Source of the DNA: Adiantum capillus-veneris
Taxonomy: Eukaryota > Streptophyta > Polypodiopsida > Polypodiales > Pteridaceae
Reading direction: 5' to 3'
Length of the DNA stretch: 64,000 nt
Assembly (NCBI GenBank): GCA_014529385.2
Contig: CM043948.1
Location: 75,230,791-75,294,790, forward strand
Positions 20,197 through 30,844 of this stretch are shown in pieces. Position numbers and translations under genes: made by a program. A model generated the notes under the pieces. That model had not been told where the DNA came from and did no database searches. It saw only the letters and a list, made by a program, of their open reading frames with translations. Position 1 is the stretch's first letter. Each line of letters begins with the position of its first letter.

Positions 20197-20972
20197 GTGT
20201 CTGTGACCAATGGACTAGGTGAGGCATAAAAACATAAAAAATGTACTACCTGGTTCATACACATTGGTGTAAGGTTGAGTAACAAAGTATTGAAAAATTG
20301 TTATTCATTAACTGAAGGCACCTTGGCTCATGTGAGTAGCTGCATAGGTCAACGTGAAATGATCGCAATAGCAAGTTCATGTCATACAAGTATTGGCACC
20401 ATGTTAGAGGATGCAGGTAAGTAAAAGAGCCATGCCTTCTTTCAAAAAAAAAAAAGATGGTAATCAACTGATAAGTAAGCCAGCTCTGTTGAATTTATGT
20501 AACTGTGTTGTTCATATGGAAGGGTATTAGTAGATATGTGTAGGACTATGGGTATCATATATAAAAGTTGAAGAGTGCGATCAGTGTATGATTATACTTG
20601 TGCTTTCGAGAAGATTTTTCGAAATAAAAAAAGGAAAAAAATGCGAAGAGAATTTACCTGTTTGCTTTTTGTAAATCATTAAACTCTGGATGATGTACTG
20701 CATCTGAAATATGTACTAGTCTGTGCGTGGAAAGAGAGGTACAAATAGGAGACAACTGTAACTAGAAAAAGTCCTTTACAATGATTAGCTTTGGATTGAT
20801 TGGAAAGTGAGATGGAATTAATATATTGTCGATTGTTTTTTTTTGAATAAATGGAGCAGCCCCTTGATATCACAAATTGTTACCTCTAAAGTGCTTAATA
20901 TTGTATTATATATATTATAAAAAAATAAAAATTGTTGAAAGGGCATTGACTAGTGTTTAGTCATGATATCAT

Positions 20973-21009
<37 letters not shown>
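20973..21009. repeat. Poly-G run
   Basis: 37 consecutive G on the plus strand. The length may be unreliable, because homopolymers are error-prone in sequencing. Confidence 0.85.
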
Positions 21010-21010
<1 letters not shown>

Positions 21011-22988
21011 GAAGAGAGGGAGAAATGAATTGTTACAGTAGACATTTTCAAAACGCCAAAATTTCTTATGAGACCAATCGGCTAGAATCCTTGTGAATCC
21101 AATTTAATATACAGGTACAAAATAAAATGTAGTAAAGTGAAGGATTGTTAAGTGGAAAATGTTGTCCGAGAAAGTATTGCACAGGTCATCGAGGAGCTTC
21201 ATCAGCGTGTACTTCTACCACTGTTGTGGGGGGGTCAGATGCAGCAGATGAGGGGGAGTGTGAGAAAGGAAATGAAATAAAATGCTACACTAAACGCCTT
21301 CAAAGGCCAAAATTACATATGCTACAATCTCGATGGAGCTAATTACAATATTTGGGCATAAAAAGAAAATGAAGCTAAGTGTGAGACTAAGACAAAAGCC
21401 TAAAATCTGCATGCTAAAATTATCATCAGCATTGTCGTGAATGCGGCAAGTACCGCCTCTATAGTTAGTAGGATTGGGCTAGGGGAGAGGGAGAAAGTGG
21501 GGGCGAGAGGGAGAGAGTAGACAACTTTGAACTACCATAAGTGGGGGTTTTGTGGCAGGTCGTGAGCAACTTTGGGGTGCTAGTGCAGGGGGAAGAGAAA
21601 GTTGGTACAAATCGATAGCACTGCGGAAAGCTATGTGAACGTGTGCTCTATCCAAAGGTGTTTGCCCGGGAATTTCTCCGAGTGTGGGTCTTCTCACCGC
21701 GTGGATGCAGACCTTTCTTTTTTTTTTCCCCCTTGTGATGCGTGTCCTTGTGCATTTGGAGTCCCAAAGACAGATTTATGCTTTAGTTGCTGAGACACTT
21801 GGGCCATTTGTGTAATAATGGAGAGCTGCGTCTCGTGCTTGCATGATACATGACGCCACTGTATGTCCAATCCATGCAAACAGTAGGGCACATGTTACTC
21901 ATGTGAATTTCACGAGCTCTATATGCCAAAAGAAAGAAAAAATGAGAGGTGGCACCAGTACAAAGGTTGGGGCTCTCAGAGGCTTACCTGGGCTTCTTCA
22001 CGAAGAGGAGACTGCCTCTCTCATGGCGCCTGCTAACTCCCTGCCACCACATGCGAGAGGAAGGTAGCGCCATGCAAAGAGGAAGGGGTGTGTGGCTTAC
22101 ACAAAAATCGAAATTGATCCGGGAGAGGGAGTCAAGGCTGCGCCAGGGTGCTTCAAGATCCTGCACTACCCCTTGCTCCCCAAATGCCGGCGTACCAAGA
22201 GCTACACTGACGCTCACCGTCACCTTGGACCACACTCGCTGGGGTGGGGCCTGCTTCTTTTAGGGAGTCAATGCTGCAACGAAGGAGCAGATGACCTCCA
22301 TGGTGTCAATGAAGCGCAGGATGAAGGAGGAGTCTCGAGGGAACAGGCAAAGCACGCACGGAGAGCACGATCAGGATATGGGGTAGCATAAGGGTGAGGA
22401 GGGATCCAGGGAGGGTTGTTTGCCACAACACGAGAGAGAGGGTTGATAGAGTGGGTAGCCACTCTCTGCACGGTGTGGGCTACAGATAAGAGAGGGAGAT
22501 AGAGATGACACTTTTGGTAGGTGTCAATGGCAGCCACTCCTTTTTTCCTTTTTTCGTAGTGGTTGCCATAGCGCCATGCAAGGGGTGTGAGGGTGCGTGC
22601 TGCAACCATGCCGCAAACTATTACTGGCTAGTGGTGGATGTTGAGTGAGGGATGGTAGACAGAGTGTATGTTAACGATGTGTGCACACATGGGGTAGGCA
22701 AAGGAGACCTACTTGCAACTATCGAGGTCCGCTCCTTATTGCAGGGGTGCAATAGTGAGGACGTTGATGGGAGGTCAACTGCGTCACCTGCAGGTAGTTG
22801 GGAGCAACCGGTTGCGAGCTCGCTGCATGTTGAGTGAGTGCGTGCCACTGGTTGCTAGGTGGGTGACGCCATGCAGATAATGTTTATGTCGGGTTGCATG
22901 GCGGCTGCTGAGGGTGCTGAGGAAAAGTGAGGTTGGTTGGTGGCGCATCGTGTGCAAGAGAGAGATGGACGATTAAACTGTGGTCGGC

Positions 22989-22990
<2 letters not shown>

Positions 22991-23084
<94 letters not shown>
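22991..23084. repeat. (GA)n microsatellite
   Basis: About 94 bases of uninterrupted GA. It generates spurious Glu-Arg and Ser-Leu open frames on both strands. Confidence 0.95.
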
Positions 23085-23087
<3 letters not shown>

Positions 23088-23872
23088 ATTTTGCATTGTC
23101 TATGGGAGCCATTGCTCTATTGTTGCTGATGCTTGGAGTATTATGATCTCATGGCCATGCCACCTCCTACTGGTCTCACTATGTCCGCCTTGCTACTCGT
23201 GATGGTATCCCTCTGCTCGTCACAATATGACGATGGAGCTCCTAGTAAATTCAAGCTCATATATTAAAATTTCTGCGCTAACTTGGGGTTGGTTCCCCTA
23301 CATAATGAAAAATGAAAAAATGTCAATTTTTTCTTTGCATTTCTGTCTTCCTCTGTAGCCATAAAACTACATAATTGGATTGGGATCACTTCTATTTCAA
23401 AAAAATATGTTCTGAGTCTACTATTTTTTTCCCTCTTCTTCTTGAGCTGTTAAACCACATTAAGGTTTCTTCTTCTATTCTTTAGGGAGGATGGTCTTTC
23501 TTAATCAAATCGACATAGAGATATGCTAAGCTTTCAACACAAAGGGTAGGGCATTATTTACTATACATACTATGGATCTATTCAACTATGCTTATTAATC
23601 ATATGTAATCTCATGTCCCTCCTATTATTATTTAACAAGTTATATTGATATATTTTTTTTATAGTGCTTATTGAGGTAGTAGTACTATTTAAGATTTGAT
23701 TTCTACATTCTATTCAGATATCTTTCACTAATTATAAATTAAAGAGGGATTAACGTTAGATTTGCATTTAAAAAAAAACAAGGACATAAAATTATAAATT
23801 TTGAAAACCAAAAGAAAACAAGAGCACTTAGCTTTTGGTTATCCGAATTTGCATCGTAGGAGTGTAGCCTTA

Positions 23873-23884
23873 GCTCTGATACCA
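23873..23884 (-). promoter_or_regulatory. Primer-binding site of element C
   Basis: The minus strand reads TGGTATCAGAGC one base after the LTR. This is the standard plant initiator-tRNA-Met complement. Confidence 0.92.
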
Positions 23885-23885
23885 C

Positions 23886-24371
23886 TGCTACAGACGGAGG
23901 TGCGATGGCCCTACATTATACACAAAATAGCACAATACAAACCATAAACGATAAATTGGCATACCTGAATCATCGCACACTCACATAATCGAGCCCAACA
24001 CGAACATAGAGAGATAGAGCGCGAGATAGAGCGACAGGGCACGTGCAGGCGCACCTCCTAGAGCAGAGTGCTACGCCGATACAGTGAGAAAGAAGAGAGA
24101 AGAGGAGAGAAGAGCAACGCAAACACTGGGTGCAATCTCCCCCCGTGCAAGAGTGACCATTTCCCTCTTGCACGTATTTGTTTTATAGATTTCTTAAATG
24201 GTCAATTGTGAGTACAAACTGGCCGCCCGGTCATAAATGACCAAAGCTCATAAAAGAGCACTTGAATAATAAAATGTACAATATATATATTTCTATTCGC
24301 ATAGGCCTAGCTCGGTGCAGTCTTTTCCACCTTTCAGTTGCAATAAATAGTAAAATATCAATCCCATAACA
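23886..24371 (-). repeat. 5' LTR of element C
   Basis: 486 bp in minus orientation, starting TGTTATGGG and ending CTGTAGCA next to the PBS. Followed on the plus strand by the TTTTC duplication and the resumed LTR of A. Confidence 0.9.
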
Positions 24372-24827
24372 TTTTCTTTTGACGTAAATGTAGTTATCTT
24401 GCTATGAACCAAGAGGATTTGTACACACAATTAATCCCAATCACTAAGCAAAATATATATATTATGGTAAGCACAAAACTACAATTCCAAAGAACAATTC
24501 ATAGCCTGTTTGGTCGGCAAAGATTGAACACCATTAACTCATCTATTAACCCTTTCATATTACCTATGATACTTTATGACCATAGCCTTGATGTTTTCAT
24601 TTTTGTGTTGTTTTCATATTCTCTTTTGTGTTCTTTCTTTGTGTGTGTGAGTACAAGAGAGAAATAATGAAGCTTCTTTTATTGCACATCCTTCGAAATC
24701 CTATACTTCATGGCATCTATGGCTTAACTCCTTCATATAGTTTTTGGAGTTCTCTCACAAACTCTCACAGCCAAAAGCCCGGTGCTTTCCCAACAAGACC
24801 GCAAATTTCTCGACACCGTAGGATTCT

Positions 24828-26342
24828 TGTAATGGAATTTGCCTATTCAATTTGAGAGTAGCGGAATTTAATGAGAGTACTTTCAAGAAATGATTTTGTG
24901 AGCATAGCGGGTTGACATAATTGAAGATAGCAACATAATCATAGCAATTAGTTAACTTGGCATAGACAATACTTTTGCAAGAGAGAGAATTTAGAGAACA
25001 TGACAACAGTTGAGGACCGGATTTATGTGGAGCCGGTCCCCCCTTATGATTTCTCCCATAAAGAGAGACTTGTTACAATACATTCTTTGTGTTCCTTGTG
25101 ACCTAGGTGAAGCAATGAAGATGGAAATCTTCATGCATCACCATCATAGCATAACCTAAACTTGAAGAAAGCTTTAACTATACCAAGCCTCAGTCCCAAG
25201 ACCTCAAACACCTTCGAAGGTGGAGAGAGCTAGCAGGGAATGAGGGTAGGGAAGAGGAAGAAGAAACATTTCGTAGGAGAAAGAATGAGTTCCTCACTTA
25301 TCATACTCTTGTTGCTAGCATACATAATAGCATAGCAATGAAGAAGAAGGAGATGGCAAGCTTAAGCATTGAAGCATGGCTCTTGGTTGGATTTGCACTC
25401 CATAGCCAAGAGTGTTGGTGTAGGCTCTCAACCTTTACTTGCTTGGAGAGGGAGCTCTTCCACTTTGCATAGCACACCATGAGAGTGCTTGTGAGTGTGT
25501 GTGGGTGAGTATACCCCCTAAGCACCCCCCTAGCTTGCTTGGGTCGACCCCCCCTTGTAGCTCATGCTTGAAGCTCATTGGACCCCTCCAGGCCTAGCCA
25601 ATCACAAGTAGAAGCCATTACAAGCAACAGGGATAGCCTTGGGACAAGTGTCCCCCTTTCCCCTTTGAGAGAGAGGACTTGATAAATGCAAAAACAATTA
25701 GATAATTTATCATTGGACCCCTTTGAAGCCTAGCCAATAGGCTTCAAGCAACACATGAAGGTAACCTGGGTAGGGACCTGACATGTGTCCTTGCTGCCTC
25801 TTCAAGTTGGGGCTTCCCTTGTGAGTGTGAGTGTGTGTTCTCTCTCTAATCCCTAGGAAAAGGGCTCGCCCCCCCTCTTTTAGGGATGCTTTTGACTTTA
25901 GGAGCTCAAGCACCTTAGTCATCAAGCATGACAAAGCACTTGGACTAGGGGGTATTCCCACAAGCATCTCAGGCAAGCATGTCAAGGCACCTCAAGCACC
26001 TTAATCAAGCGGCAAGTCAAGCACCTCAAGCATGGAGTAAGTCAAGCACCTCAAGCACCTTAATCAAGCACCTCAAGAAGGACAAACACCTCAAGCACGA
26101 CAAGCACCTCAAGCAGGTCAAGCACCTCGAGCTTGGGCCGGGTTCCCACCTCAAGCTCAGCCCTAGCTTACCTAAGGTCAAAGGACTTTTACACACATTA
26201 TTGGAGGTCTTCAATGAAGCTAACCCTAAGGTCTTATGCTCCATTGGTTAGCCTTGATCTTGATAGACCATCTCCCATTTGGGCCCCTTTACTATTGGCC
26301 CTGTGTTGAGATAGATCTATAAGCACATATCTATATCTTAAC
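24828..26342 (-). repeat. Probable 3' LTR of element B
   Basis: On the minus strand a TGTTAAGATATAG start at 26342 is preceded by a purine-rich tract (GTGGGAGAATAAATGGGAACAAG region, 26343-26365), as expected for PPT plus LTR. A possible end CCATTACA lies at 24828, just after the last bases matching the resident gypsy. No second LTR is available for comparison because B's 5' end is missing, so both limits are provisional. The segment contains no gene. It includes the CAAGCACCT repeats noted separately. Confidence 0.4.
25979..26150. repeat. Degenerate tandem repeat of a CAAGCACCT motif
   Basis: CAAGCACCT occurs roughly eight times, spaced 15-24 bases, linked by TTAATCAAG, AGGACAA or AGGTCAAG variants. 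It probably arose by slippage. The open frame across it is only a repeat product. Confidence 0.8.
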
Positions 26343-26789
26343 ACTTGTTCCCATTTATTCTCCCACATTAAGTGATCAATTTAATATGAGAAAATCATTT
26401 GGGTTGGTTAGATATTAGATTTTATGACATTACCTCTCTCTTGAAATCATAGTCGTCCTCGACTATGAGGTAGAAGAGATAAAGGCTTAGTCATTAGTCA
26501 ATTGTACTTAGCGGGTAGAGGATCCCTTTTTTACCCTACGACATCTTTCCAAGATGGATGAATAATCCATTTGGTGCTTGGGAGACATAGCTGCCGCAAG
26601 CATGTCCGCTCTTTAGTCCATTTCATTCTCCCAAAGTAGAGTGACAAATTCTACTTGGTGTTTGAGAGACGTCGTCATCACAAACATGATTCTAAGCATG
26701 CATACTAGTTAAATTTGTGCACAATTAAAAAGAGGACTAGTCATATAAGACAAAAACATGAGTCATTTAAAAGAAATTTGTACATTTGC
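26343..26789 (-). other. 3' untranslated stretch of element B
   Basis: Lies between the pol stop and the putative polypurine tract. Two related blocks (around 26571 and 26660: TTGGTGCTTGGGAGACATAG / TTGGTGTTTGAGAGACGTCG) suggest an internal duplication. No coding signal. Confidence 0.45.
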
Positions 26790-28020
26790 TTACTCTAATG
26801 TAGCATTGTAAGCATTGACAAGGTTCATACTATCCTTAAGTTGTACTCCTTGCATCCATCTAGCATCTTCAAAAGGATAATTTTTGAACTTAATAAGATA
26901 CCGTCGGATTATCTTACCATGTCGTAGTACCTTGTCTTCATGCCAAAGGACAGCTTCGGGTTGTAGCACCTCTTCTTGGTCTTCAGCTTCCGGAGGGTCT
27001 TCAATAATTGGTTCAATTGGTGGCTCTCCTTTGTAGGGCTTAAGTAGGCTTACATGAAAGGCATTGTGTATAACCCAATGGTTGGGCAACTTGAGTTGAT
27101 AAGCCGTCTCATTGATAGGCTTCAAGATTTGGAAAGGACCATAGTATCTTTTTGCTAGTTTAGCATAATACTTTTGATGGCCCGTAGGATTTTTGCCCGC
27201 CGTTTTCCTTAATCGAGCCTTATAAGAGCCAATCATTTTCTTTGAACATTAAGGCTTTTCTGTGCTTATCAGCAGTAGCTTTTTGCCTTTGTTGAGAGAT
27301 GGCTATAGCCTCCCTAATCTTTTGAAAAGATTCTTGTAGGTCACGGCTATAGTCATCGGCGGCGAAGATCTTCCCATGTACTTTGAGTAGCAAGGGACTT
27401 TTAGGTCTTCCCTCTATGATCTCGAAAGGTGCTTTCCCGGTAGAAGTATGGACAGTATTATTGTAGGCATACTCTACTAGAGGTAAATACTTTTCCCATT
27501 GTGAGCGTTGATCTACTTCGGTAACATAAGTCTTGAGTAGATCGAGTATCGTAAGATTGGCTATCTCACTTTGGCCATCCGTTTGTGGGTGATAGGCCGA
27601 AGAGAAATTCAATCTTGTTCCTAGATTTTCAAAGAGACCTTTCCAGAAATTACTGGTCATTCTAGGATCTCTATCTGACACGATGGATGTGGGTAATCCA
27701 TGGTGCTTGAAAATCTGAGATATGAAGAGAGTTGCCATTTGATGTGCCTTAATAGTCTTTTTGACAGGAATAAAATGTGCTTGATTGCTAAACCTATCGA
27801 CTATTGTCCATATTCCTGTATTCCCATGGATAGACTTGGGTAATCCAAAGATGAAATCCATGGATATACTCTCCCATGGTGAATTTGGAATAGGCAATGG
27901 CTGGAGTAATCCAGGTTGCTTCCCTCTATCATACTTGGTCTTTTGGCATACTACACATTTTGAAACATACTCTTGTATGTCCACTTTCATGGTAGGCCAA
28001 TAGAAATACGTCTCTACTCC
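26790..28020 (-). pseudogene. Integrase and chromodomain of element B
   Basis: A stop near 28021 separates this from RNase H. The HHCC finger is split by it (HAPPYAGHRG...CVVCQKTK). The catalytic core is clear: SMDFIFGLPKS, SDRDPRMTSNFW and HPQTDGQSEIAN give the D, D and E positions. After LVEYAYNNTVHTSTGKAPFE and a frame change near 27230, the GPF/Y module (YYGPFQILKPI) and HVSLLKPYKG follow. The end is EAVLWHEDKVLRHGKIIRRY with LIKFKNYPFEDARWM, which fits a chromodomain (aromatic and W residues spaced as in chromoviruses). Such domains direct integration to marked chromatin in this family. Confidence 0.85.
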
Positions 28021-29859
28021 TCAGAGAGTAGGTTGAATACCTCTATGCCCTGCATATGGAGGAGCATGGGATTCATACATAACCTTCTCACGAAGGGAAT
28101 GGGTAACACATAGCCTATTGCCGTGGAGAAGATAACCATCCTGCAAGGTGAATGGTTCCTCTTTCTTCCCCAAAGCAAGGACTGACATTATGTCTCTAAA
28201 GTCAGCGTCAGTAGCATACTCATCTATCATAGAGGATAGATCATTGTGAGTAGCTATAGACACCGCATTAACTTTTGGTCGTCGTGAAAGTGCATCGGCA
28301 ACTTGATTGTGCTTACCAACTATGTGAGCAATATGGAAATTAAATTGCGAAAGAAAATTTTCCCACCTCATTTGTTTGTCGGAAATCTTGGTTTGCGCCA
28401 TGAAATACTTGAGACTTTGGCGGTCGGTTCGTAGAATAAATGGAGTCCCCAATAGGTAGTGCTTCCATGTGTCTAGGGCATGTAGAATAGCTAAAAGCTC
28501 TTTCTCATAAATGCCCAAGACTCGTTCATCACTATTGAGCCTTTGGCTCTCATATGCTATGGCATGCCCTTCTTGAAGCAAAACCGCTCCAAGGCAATCA
28601 CCACACGCATCACATTGGACCTCAAATGGCTTTGAGAGATCCGGAAGCACGAGGACTGGTTGGGAAGTAAGCTTCTCTTTGAGTTTTTCAAAAGCATTTT
28701 TCTCCTTGGCAGTCCATACAAACTTAACGTTCTTCTTTGTTAAGTTGTGTAGTGGTCCTGCTACTTGAGAGAATTTTGCTATGAAGCGTCTATAGTATGC
28801 ACACATACCAATAAAGCTTCTTAGCTCATGTAGATTCCTTGGGTTAGGCCATGATTATATTACCTCTAACTTTGATGGATCCATACGAATACCATCGTGA
28901 GAGATAATATGACATAGATATTGAATCTCTTGAAGGAAGAATTCACTTTTCTTTTGGTTGAGAAAAAGTTTGTTCTCCCTCAAGGATTGAAAAATCACTT
29001 GGAGATGTTGCTTATGCTCCTCCAAAAACACTCCAGTGAATTTACGATATGGTCTAAAAATTTTCTCCATGAGACAATTGAAAGTAGCTGGTGCATTAGT
29101 CAGGCCAAAAGGCATGACTAGATATTCATAAAGACCAAATGTTGTGCGAAATGCGGTCTTTAGGATATCTTCATCCACTATCCTTATTTGATGATAGCCA
29201 CTCTTAAGGTCAATCCTACTGAAGTAGGTAGAGCCTTGTAGCTTATCAAACAGATCTTCTACCCGAGGCACGGGAAATATTTTTTTGATAGTGATATGGT
29301 TTAGTGCTCGATAGTCCACACATATACGGTATGTACCATCTTTCTTTTGCACTAAAAGGACTGGAGAACAAAAGGGAGAGGAACTAGGCCTCTCCATCCC
29401 TTTGTCTACCAATTCCTGTACTTGCCTCATAATCTCCTCTTGTTGAGCTTGTGAGACTCGATAAGGAGGTTTGTTAGGCGATGAACTTCCTGGAAGGAGC
29501 TCAATACGATGGTCATCATCCCCTCGTTTTGGAGGTAGGTCCATAGGGATATCATCGATGAACACATCTTGGAATCCTTTTAGAAAAGTAGACAAGTCTA
29601 ACTCTTCTTGATTCCTATCATTTTCATTTGATAAAACATTATTAGCTTTTAGAGACTCTTTGACATAAATCATGTACGCAGAAACTGAGCTCTTCATTGA
29701 TTTATCAAAAGAAAGAGGATTTACAAGTGGAATAGTGCGACCACGCTCACTAGCATCTATATACATGTTCTTTCCCCTGTAGGTGAAGTAAATTCTCCTT
29801 TCAGGGAACTTCATGTTGGCAGCCATGCGATCAAACCATGGTGCCCCTAGGATAACATC
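28021..29859 (-). pseudogene. Protease end, reverse transcriptase and RNase H of element B
   Basis: After a TAA in DVILGAPWF (29862-29864) the frame runs into [78 protein letters not shown]. The next segment jumps from FRPYRKFTGV to FLEEHKQHL. About eleven residues that should contain the Y/F-x-D-D box (compare FFDDILVYS in element E) are missing at about 29025-29045. A stop at 28855-28857 follows. The RNase H region 28806-28021 has QCDACGDCLGAVLLQ, YEKELLAILHALDTWKHYL, GKHNQVADALSRR. The RT cannot be catalytic. Confidence 0.88.
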
Positions 29860-30843
29860 TTAATGTTGGAGAGGAGAGATGAAGAAGTCTTCTTCGTCGA
29901 CATAGATTTGGACATGAAGCCTCAACTTCCCAATCAAGGGAGTAACAGAGGCTTGTTGTCCCTTGAAAGATGCATTGGCTGTTACTATATCTCCCATCTC
30001 AAAATCTTGAATGCCCAACTTGGTGGCCAACACTATTGATATGAAGTTGAGAGTAGAGCCTGGGTCAAACAAGATGAAGGCATCATGCTCTCTTACCTTT
30101 CCCCACGCATAGGAAAGTGATGATCCTTTGCAATGACCATCCTCTTTTGGAGCTTCGATGGTGGAAGCCCTAGGAGTCTCATTGTGAGTATTCTTCTTGG
30201 GGCAAGAACGATAGCCATGTCCTTGCTCTCCACACTTGAAACACTTATGGTCCTTGCGAAAAGCTTTAAGCTCTTCAGGAGAGATTTTGTTTTTACCTTT
30301 GTAAACTCCCTTCTCCTTGGACCGATTGTTGTTGTTGTTGTTGTTGTTGCTGGAAGTGCCTTGGGAATTATTTTGAGCATTGGATTTACCCTTTGCATCA
30401 TTTTCATCTTTGTTTTCCATGGGCTTGACATTACGTCTAGCCCCTTGATGGAAATTGATGCGTGAAGCAACCATGGTGTGGTGGATTACTTCGGTAATAG
30501 TACTGGGCCGTTGAGAGTTGATGTATTCGGCCATCTCTTCAGGTAATCCCGCACAGAATTGCTGTCTTTGTTCGGAAAAGTCTATCTTTTGAAAGACAGT
30601 AGCTTTGAGATGTAAATCCCAAAACTTGTCTACATACTTGTTGATAGACTCATGAGAGAGAAGCTTCAAGCCGCGCCATTCGGTAAGAACTTTATCTTTA
30701 GTATCACTTGGAAGAAATTGCTTCATGATGGAAACTCGTAGAGTTTTCCAGGTCTTTGGGGCTTCTCCATTGCCACGAAGGCTAGCCCACCATTGACAAG
30801 CTGATTTTTGGAAGTGCATAGCTACATGGCGTAGCTTGGAGGA
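29860..30843 (-). pseudogene. Gag and protease N-terminus of element B, 5' truncated
   Basis: The frame enters at about 30843 (KLRHVAMHFQKSACQWW), inside the capsid domain. It continues with SHESINKYVDKFWDLHLKA and CAGLPEEMAEYI. A linker with eight Asn in a row and a zinc knuckle CFKCGEQGHGYRSC (near 30200-30240) follow. The protease begins as ILFDPGSTLNFIS, with D-P-G in place of the usual D-S/T-G. The frame ends at TAA near 29862. Confidence 0.82.
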
Positions 30844-30844
30844 C

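Larger units (their letters stand above)
19626..23872 (-). other. Non-coding interior of element C
   Basis: No conserved protein motif was found. Contents: two near-identical TGCCTAAATCGGCGAATCTGC boxes and a degenerate third (20065-20196); a 37-base G run (20973-21009); a GC-richer central block (21480-22880) in which several short overlapping frames occur without recognisable homology; a (GA)n tract (22991-23084); AT-rich sequence to the PBS. Confidence 0.7.
19151..24371 (-). mobile_element. Element C: LTR retrotransposon with no recognisable genes (LARD-like)
   Basis: Two LTRs of 475 and 486 bp (19151-19625, 23886-24371) share nearly all their sequence, begin TGCTACAG and end CCATAACA on the plus strand. 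The perfect 5-bp duplication TTTTC flanks them (19146-19150, 24372-24376). A consensus initiator-Met PBS on the minus strand (23873-23884) fixes orientation. The 4.26-kb interior shows no Gag, protease, RT or integrase motif in any frame, so the element must depend on proteins supplied by others. It inserted into the 3' LTR of A and is therefore younger than A. Confidence 0.9.
1708..24815 (+). mobile_element. Element A: Ty3/gypsy LTR retrotransposon with nested insertions
   Basis: Two related LTRs of about 2.0 kb bound this element: 1708-3689, and 17570-24815 which contains element C. The order on the plus strand is LTR, candidate PBS (3696), gag with a zinc knuckle, protease, RT, RNase H, integrase, polypurine tract (17558-17569), LTR. 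The flanks share CCGT (1704-1707 and 24816-24819), a short target-site duplication. Stops and frameshifts interrupt gag, protease, RT and integrase, so the copy is old and cannot act alone. Nested inside are an F-family solo LTR, a CACTA transposon and element C. Confidence 0.85.
17570..24815 (+). repeat. 3' LTR of element A, split by element C
   Basis: Bases 17570-19150 and 24372-24815 together match the 5' LTR (1708-3689). The junction falls in TAAGTTTTC / TTTTCTTTTGACG, with TTTTC duplicated. The end is CTCGACA at 24815, followed by CCGT. The TATA box copy is at 18394-18401. Confidence 0.85.
26790..30843 (-). mobile_element. Element B: chromodomain-type Ty3/gypsy retrotransposon, 5' truncated
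   Basis: Minus-strand order is gag with zinc knuckle, protease, RT, RNase H, integrase and a chromodomain-like tail, i.e. a chromovirus. The N-terminus of Gag, the PBS and the 5' LTR are missing. The sequence changes abruptly at about 30843 to a hAT transposase. Several stops and an active-site deletion show that it is dead. Confidence 0.85.

Noticed and set aside
21949-22391. Possible genes in the GC-richer centre of element C (about 100-codon frames)
   Set aside because: Overlapping frames on both strands, no conserved motif, biased composition; nothing supports translation.
26026-26251. Leu/Ser/Cys or Lys/His-rich repeat frames
   Set aside because: Product of the CAAGCACCT tandem repeat in a putative LTR.
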